9,247 bases of DNA from Methylotetracoccus sp. (GTDB lineage: Bacteria > Pseudomonadota > Gammaproteobacteria > Methylococcales > Methylococcaceae): contig JALORT010000046.1 of assembly GCA_025458755.1 (NCBI GenBank), positions 1 through 9,247 on the forward strand, written 5' to 3'. The notes beneath the pieces were generated by a model. The model did not search any database. It saw only the letters and a program-made list of their open reading frames with translations, and was not told the DNA's origin. This document shows positions 6,152 to 9,247 of this stretch, piece by piece (position 1 is the stretch's first letter; the number at the start of each line of letters is the position of its first letter). Position numbers and translations under genes: made by a program.

Positions 6152-7147
6152 TCAGGAATCGGCCAGCGTCCCGAGGAAGTACTCTCGTTGCAAACCGTGC
6201 TTCTTGATGAGCTTGGTCAGGCGGCTGCGTTCTTTTCCACACAGCCGTGCGGCGAGGCTGACGTTACCGCTGGTCCGCGCCAGAAGTTCGGTAATGTAGG
6301 CCTTCTCAAAGTTGGAGACGGCGAGGGCTTTCGCCTCATGAAAAGGCTTGTGAGTGAGTGCGGCGTCATTACTCTGATGACATGCAGCCGGTGACGAGGT
6401 GGGGGTGCCCATTATCCCCATGTGCCCTTCGGTGAGTAACAGTTTGCGCAGGATGACGTTCTCAAGTTCGCGGACGTTGCCCGGCCAGGAATGGGTGCGC
6501 AGCGCCGTCACTTCCTCGGGGAACAGCTTTCTCGGAGGAAGGCAGTATTCTCGAGAGTACCGATCGATGAAGCGCTCAGCTAACAATACGACATCGTCGC
6601 CGCGGCTGCGGAGCGCAGGCAGCTTAAGCACCAGCACATTTAGGCGGAAGAACAAATCTTGCCGGAAATCCCCGCGGGCGGCCAATTGCGCGAGGTCGGT
6701 ATTGCTTGCGCCGATCACGCGCACATCGCCCTTTTTCAAGCCGAAACCCCCGACCGGCCGATACTCGTGGTCCTGCAGAAATCGAAGCAGAACGACTTGG
6801 GCGCGCAGGGTGATTGTCTCGAGTTCATCCAGAAACAGCGTACCTCCCGCCGCCTGTTCCACCAAACCCTGGCGGTGGTCCTTGGCGTCCGTGAATGCAC
6901 CTCGCACATGTCCGAAAAGCTCGCTCTCCAACAGCGCATCCGGGATGGCTCCGCAATTTACAGGCAGGAATGGCCCGTTGCAGCGTTTGCTCCGGTAATG
7001 CAGATATCGTGCGGCCATCTCTTTGCCGGTTCCGGTTTCGCCTTGAATGAGCACTGTCGCGTCACAATGCGCCATCTGGTGGATAGACCGCATGACGTCG
7101 CGGAAAGCCGGCGATTCCCCGATGAAAGTCAGGTTGCTGACGTTCAT
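6152..7147 (-). CDS. Sigma-54-dependent transcription activator, AAA+ and Fis-HTH only, GAFTDA loop variant
   Basis: The product is 331 aa. It is a bacterial enhancer-binding protein that would use ATP hydrolysis to remodel sigma-54 RNA polymerase. Visible motifs are Walker A 'GETGTGK' (36-42), the L1 loop 'GAFTDA' (83-88; consensus GAFTGA), Walker B 'GGTLFLDE' (101-108), sensor I 'ASNTD' (147-151), the arginine-finger region 'FRQDLFFRLN' (161-170), sensor II 'WPGNVRELEN' (221-230), a linker and a Fis-type HTH (about 294-318, 'NVSLAARLCGKERSRLTKLI'). There is no N-terminal receiver, PAS or GAF domain: the AAA+ module begins at about residue 5. PspF-like activators also lack such a domain and are controlled by a partner protein. 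No Shine-Dalgarno is seen; the ATG overlaps the stop of the small upstream ORF (ATGA, 7144-7147), which suggests translational coupling. The position suggests control of the particle genes. Confidence 0.95.
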   Translation of the reverse strand: MNVSNLTFIGESPAFRDVMRSIHQMAHCDATVLIQGETGTGKEMAARYLHYRSKRCNGPFLPVNCGAIPDALLESELFGHVRGAFTDAKDHRQGLVEQAAGGTLFLDELETITLRAQVVLLRFLQDHEYRPVGGFGLKKGDVRVIGASNTDLAQLAARGDFRQDLFFRLNVLVLKLPALRSRGDDVVLLAERFIDRYSREYCLPPRKLFPEEVTALRTHSWPGNVRELENVILRKLLLTEGHMGIMGTPTSSPAACHQSNDAALTHKPFHEAKALAVSNFEKAYITELLARTSGNVSLAARLCGKERSRLTKLIKKHGLQREYFLGTLADS

Positions 7148-7395
7148 AACGGGTCGTTGATTCGGGAGGAAAGACTAAATCCGAACCCAAACAGGCGAGC
7201 TGACGCTCTGCCGTCACCCAAGCGGGTCAGGTTTGGAAAAATGCGATCGTGGGGGGTGGGTAGCGAGACCTGCAGGAGGGACAGAACACCGTCGACGCTA
7301 GTTCCGATGCGTTCGAGCATCGGCGACCGCAGATCCAGGAAGAGCGAGGCTTCGTGGATCCCCCTGAACAATAAGTCCAAAGTGCTGCCGAGCAT
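7144..7395 (-). CDS. Small unrecognised ORF coupled to the sigma-54 activator
   Basis: The product is 83 aa from the ATG at 7395, which has a G-rich GGGGGGAA just upstream; a TTG at 7443 would give 99 aa but lies inside the leader hairpin. The sequence 'MLGSTLDLLFRGIHEASLFL' and the following 'MLERIGTSVDGVLSLLQVSL' alternates hydrophobic and polar residues like a small folded domain. The last 30 residues are less protein-like. I do not recognise a family. The overlap with the activator start makes it a candidate for a co-translated partner or regulator of an activator that lacks its own sensor. Alternatively it is a decayed N-terminal domain separated by a frameshift, or a leader peptide used for coupling. 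Function is unknown. Confidence 0.5.
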   Translation of the reverse strand: MLGSTLDLLFRGIHEASLFLDLRSPMLERIGTSVDGVLSLLQVSLPTPHDRIFPNLTRLGDGRASARLFGFGFSLSSRINDPL

Positions 7396-7428
7396 AGTTT
7401 CCCCCCAATGCTCTAGAGTCGTTCGGAC

Positions 7429-7449
7429 AACCCCGAGCCCCAAGGGGTT
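7429..7449. promoter_or_regulatory. GC-rich hairpin in the leader of the activator transcript
   Basis: AACCCC (7429-7434) and GGGGTT (7444-7449) form a 6-bp stem around GAGCCCCAA; within it CCCC/GGGG can pair in an alternative way. On the minus strand it lies between the predicted promoter and the ATG at 7395. It has only two U residues after the stem, so it is not a full intrinsic terminator on that strand. An attenuator or mRNA-stability role is conjecture. Confidence 0.35.
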
Positions 7450-7465
7450 TGTCGTTCCTGAGTAA

Positions 7466-7495
7466 CTTTTAACGCCGGGTCACGCCCGTTGTCAA
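7466..7495 (-). promoter_or_regulatory. Sigma-70-like promoter for the activator module
   Basis: The minus strand carries a perfect -35 TTGACA (7490-7495). After 18 nt comes TAAAAG (7466-7471), a 4/6 match to TATAAT; with 17 nt it is TTAAAA, a weaker match. A start near 7459 gives a leader of about 64 nt to the ATG at 7395. The local AT-rich patch in otherwise GC-rich DNA supports it. Confidence 0.45.
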
Positions 7496-7547
7496 CCGTT
7501 GCCACTTGTCAGGGTGCGATGCACGGCAGACAGGCCGTTCGGCGCCG

Positions 7548-8132
7548 CTACCCGGCGCGGTCGGTCGCGGGTGACGGTACCCACAGATCCGCCAACGAAA
7601 AACGATGTTCCGCGAACGGCGGCGCGTTTACCTCGTCGTCTTGTTGCCAGGCCCCCTCCATCAGCCAGTGGCCTTCGTACAACCGGAACAACTCGAGCGT
7701 GCGCTGGTCGGGATCGACCAGCCACAGCCAGGAGACGCCCTGCCCGGCATAGATCGGCATCTTGATCACCCGGTCGACCCGCGCGGTGCCCGGCGAGAGC
7801 ACTTCGCAGACCCAGTCCGGAGCCAGCGTGAAATAGGCCTCATCCGGAAACACCGGCAGCCGCTCCCGGCGCCAGCCGGCCAAATCGGGTACGAGAATGT
7901 GCGGCCCCAAGTGCAGCTCGGGTTCATCCAGTATCCACCAGCCGCCGGGGCCGCCTCGGCCTTGGTGATAAGGGTTGATCAATTCGCCACCAACCATCGA
8001 CGAAACCAGCGCGTGCCTGGGCGCCGGCCGCGGCTGCGTGATCAACTGGCCGTGCAGGATCTCGCCGATCAGGTGGTCCGGCAGATCGAACAGGTCTTCG
8101 TAGGTTGCGAGGCGTTCAGCGGGGCGGTTCAT
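7548..8132 (-). CDS. Uma2-family (DUF820) putative PD-(D/E)XK endonuclease
   Basis: The product is 194 aa, the usual Uma2 length (PF05685). The family pattern is clear: 'TYEDLFDLPDHLIGEILHGQ' (10-29), 'HALVSSMVGGELI' (40-52), 'ILVPDLAGWRRER' (79-91), 'APDWVCEVLSPGTARVDRVI' (104-123), 'KMPIYAGQGVSWLWLVDPDQ' (124-143) and 'LELFRLYEGHW'. Likely active-site residues are Asp83, Glu110 and Lys124 of the PD-(D/E)XK fold; the family is predicted to be nuclease-like but its biological role is not settled. The ATG overlaps the DUF2442 stop as ATGA (8129-8132) and has no Shine-Dalgarno of its own, so translation is probably coupled. All expected motifs are present, so the gene appears intact. Uma2 genes are often multicopy in cyanobacteria and purple sulfur bacteria. 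I see no link to the particle genes. Confidence 0.93.
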   Translation of the reverse strand: MNRPAERLATYEDLFDLPDHLIGEILHGQLITQPRPAPRHALVSSMVGGELINPYHQGRGGPGGWWILDEPELHLGPHILVPDLAGWRRERLPVFPDEAYFTLAPDWVCEVLSPGTARVDRVIKMPIYAGQGVSWLWLVDPDQRTLELFRLYEGHWLMEGAWQQDDEVNAPPFAEHRFSLADLWVPSPATDRAG

Positions 8133-8497
8133 GTCAGCGTCAATTTGGGCAATGCAGGCTCGATCGCGAACGGCTGACGCACTGCATCAGGCTTTCCATC
8201 AATGGTCTCGCGCAGGTAACCCCATTCGGCGAACGTTTCCCAGAGCGCCGGCTCGTTCTGAAAGCTCAGGAAATAAAGATACTCGGGCGCCACGTCCCGT
8301 TCCGCTGGCCAGCAGAGCGTGCCGTGCTCAAGCCGATACTGGCGGACCAACGCTTCCTCCGCAAAGGCGGCAAAAACCGACCGCGGCTCAGCGTCAATCA
8401 AGGCGTGCAAGTCCGCGATGCCTTTCCGTCCGTCATTGAAGGCCAGACGAACCCGATAATTTCCCAAGTATTCCGCATCATTGATTTTCAGCAGCAT
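8129..8497 (-). CDS. DUF2442 domain protein with C-terminal extension
   Basis: The product is 122 aa. Residues 1-75 match DUF2442: 'YRVRLAFNDGRKGIADLHAL' (14-33), 'VFAAFAEEALVRQYRLEHGT' (41-60) and 'LCWPAERDVAPEYLYF' (61-76). The family is small (about 80-90 aa) and usually ends there. The extra 45 residues, with 'ALWETFAEWGYL' (84-95), resemble an extended variant I recall from cyanobacteria and purple bacteria. AGGAG at 8504-8508 lies 6 nt before the ATG. It overlaps the Uma2 gene by 4 nt and follows a truncated DUF29 gene by 22 nt. The function is unknown; such genes are sometimes found near toxin-antitoxin-like pairs. Confidence 0.85.
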   Translation of the reverse strand: MLLKINDAEYLGNYRVRLAFNDGRKGIADLHALIDAEPRSVFAAFAEEALVRQYRLEHGTLCWPAERDVAPEYLYFLSFQNEPALWETFAEWGYLRETIDGKPDAVRQPFAIEPALPKLTLT

Positions 8498-8519
8498 ACT
8501 GATCTCCTGACTTAGCCGT

Positions 8520-8726
8520 TCAGACCAAGGGGTCGATTCGATGACAGTTCCCGGTGGTGCGCAGCAAGTTCCAGTTGACCAGTTCCCGACGCTCGCTGGC
8601 CCCCATCATTTCGATTTCCTCGATCAGGTGCGGAAGATTCGCTTCCTGCAGCCTCCCGTCGCGCAGCAGCGCAGCCTGCTGCTGGGTCCAGGCATGGAAG
8701 TTGTCATTGTGCAGGTTGGCGCTCAT
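8520..8726 (-). pseudogene. Truncated DUF29 gene
   Basis: The ORF is 68 aa. Residues 8-50 ('DNFHAWTQQQAALLRDGRLQ', then 'NLPHLIEEIEMMGASERREL') are a strong match to the start of DUF29 proteins, which usually run to about 140-150 aa and continue into helices with an 'LLxHLLKW' type motif. After residue 50 the similarity stops and the frame ends 18 codons later. A direct repeat CAGTTCCCG (plus strand, 8545-8553 and 8580-8588) brackets the point where similarity is lost, a possible footprint of a deletion or local duplication. No Shine-Dalgarno precedes the ATG. The rest of the domain is not found in other frames before the DUF2442 gene. It could still be expressed as a short protein. Confidence 0.7.
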
Positions 8727-8828
8727 CGAAGACGAGAATTAACGAGAAATCTCCGGCCTCAGCGAGACATCCCGATCAACAGTCAAAGGTGTCGCCGGTT
8801 TCGCGACACTGCGATGGACATTGGGCCG

Positions 8829-9056
8829 CTAGCGCTGATCCCGATCCTGGCGAACCAGAACCTCCCTCGGAGTATCCAGCTTCGTCATGGCGGCACGCAG
8901 GTCGTCGTGGCTGGGTCTCGCGAGGCCCCCAGCCACGGGAAGAAGGCGTGCAATCGGCACCCCGCGGCGGGTGACCACGATGTCACCTTCGGTTCTCACC
9001 AGATCGTCGAGCCGCCCAAGGCTTTCACGCATCCCACGCACAGACATTTCTCGCAT
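8829..9056 (-). CDS. Phd/YefM-family antitoxin without an adjacent toxin
   Basis: The product is 75 aa from the ATG at 9056, which has AGGTGA about 8 nt upstream; a TTG at 9092 is less likely. Family marks are 'MSVRGMRESLGRLDDLVRTE' (4-23) and the core 'GDIVVTRRGVPIARLLPV' (24-41), the N-terminal DNA-binding fold of type II antitoxins that repress their own promoter. The C-terminal 'HDDLRAAMTKLDTP' (50-63) is the usual toxin-binding helix region. A VapC/PIN or Doc toxin would be expected just downstream, at lower coordinates, but the 102 nt to the DUF29 fragment hold no such gene. It is either an orphan or the remnant of a system whose toxin was lost. A palindrome upstream may be its operator. 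Confidence 0.88.
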   Translation of the reverse strand: MREMSVRGMRESLGRLDDLVRTEGDIVVTRRGVPIARLLPVAGGLARPSHDDLRAAMTKLDTPREVLVRQDRDQR

Positions 9057-9079
9057 TCGACTATCACCTGACGATGTGC

Positions 9080-9089
9080 TGCAATTGCA
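9080..9089. promoter_or_regulatory. Perfect palindrome TGCAATTGCA, candidate antitoxin operator
   Basis: A 10-bp perfect palindrome lies 24-33 nt upstream of the antitoxin ATG. Phd/YefM proteins bind short palindromes over their own promoters. The position fits, but the sequence alone does not prove binding. Confidence 0.4.
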
Positions 9090-9181
9090 CAAACGTTAGC
9101 ACGATGGGTCGCGGAACACGAGCCGTAGCCGGGGCTGCTGCGCTGCCGGGGTGTTCGGGCAGCCTTGGGAACCGTCTGCGA

Positions 9182-9247
9182 TCAGTCGAAGTGCGGCAGC
9201 GCGCAGTCGATGACCCACCGGCCGCGCTCGTCGTCATGCCAATCCGG
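9182..9247 (-). CDS. C-terminal 21 codons of an unidentified gene
   Basis: The frame is open from the right edge to TGA at 9182-9184 and reads 'PDWHDDERGRWVIDCALPHF' plus a final Asp. The mix of Trp, acidic and hydrophobic residues looks like real protein, unlike the other frames here. The start and most of the gene are outside the window and no family can be named. About 125 nt separate it from the antitoxin ATG. Confidence 0.45.
   Translation of the reverse strand, partial: PDWHDDERGRWVIDCALPHFD

Noticed and set aside
8727..8828. Possible remnant of a PIN-type toxin after the antitoxin ('IAVSRNRRHL' in one frame)
   Set aside because: It is a 12-codon match that could arise by chance, with no other toxin motif around it.
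8541..9071. Plus-strand ORF of 176 codons across the DUF29 fragment and antitoxin
   Set aside because: It is antisense to two recognisable protein families and has no domain of its own.
1..9247. tRNA, rRNA, CRISPR array, insertion sequence or integrase
   Set aside because: I saw no regularly spaced repeats, transposase motifs, tRNA-like cloverleaf or rRNA signature on either strand.

Overview
The window is GC-rich, with GC-biased codon use and long spurious open frames on both strands. This looks like a proteobacterial chromosome. A gammaproteobacterium is my guess, because a dispersed intergenic repeat that reads 'LTPSLSQGER' when translated lies at about 3337-3382, and Uma2, DUF2442 and DUF29 genes sit close together. 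No gene here fixes the taxon. Every supported gene is on the minus strand, so transcription runs from high to low coordinates.

Positions 1-5446 (plus a small gene to 5843) hold the first part of a contractile phage-tail-like particle cluster, of the extracellular contractile injection system (eCIS) or tailocin type. In transcription order the genes are: a small winged-helix-like protein (5505-5843), a large tail sheath (3434-5446), a T4 gp19-like inner tube (2776-3294), a T4 gp26-like baseplate-hub chaperone with cysteine pairs and a TTG start (2013-2771), a Pro/Ala-rich linker protein (1156-2016) and a DUF4255 terminator/cap-type protein that runs off the left edge (1-1152). The genes from tube to DUF4255 are separated by 3-4 nt or overlap as ATGA, which implies one transcript. 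Sheath and tube are separated by 139 nt that carry the dispersed repeat. Spike, gp25, other baseplate, tape-measure and AAA+ ATPase genes would be expected beyond the left edge. No capsid, terminase or lysis gene is visible.

Positions 5844-7500 hold a likely control module. It contains a sigma-54 activator without a sensory domain (6152-7147), whose L1 loop reads GAFTDA instead of GAFTGA. This gene overlaps a small unrecognised upstream ORF by ATGA (7144-7395), and a sigma-70-like promoter and a GC hairpin precede the pair. The 308-nt gap between the activator and the particle genes contains a strong inverted repeat (5952-5983) and a candidate -24/-12 element (6118-6133). An attractive but unproven reading is that the activator controls the particle operon through sigma-54.

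Positions 7548-9247 are an accessory patch: a coupled DUF2442-Uma2 nuclease pair, a truncated DUF29 gene, a Phd/YefM antitoxin with no toxin next to it, and the last 21 codons of an unidentified gene at the right edge.
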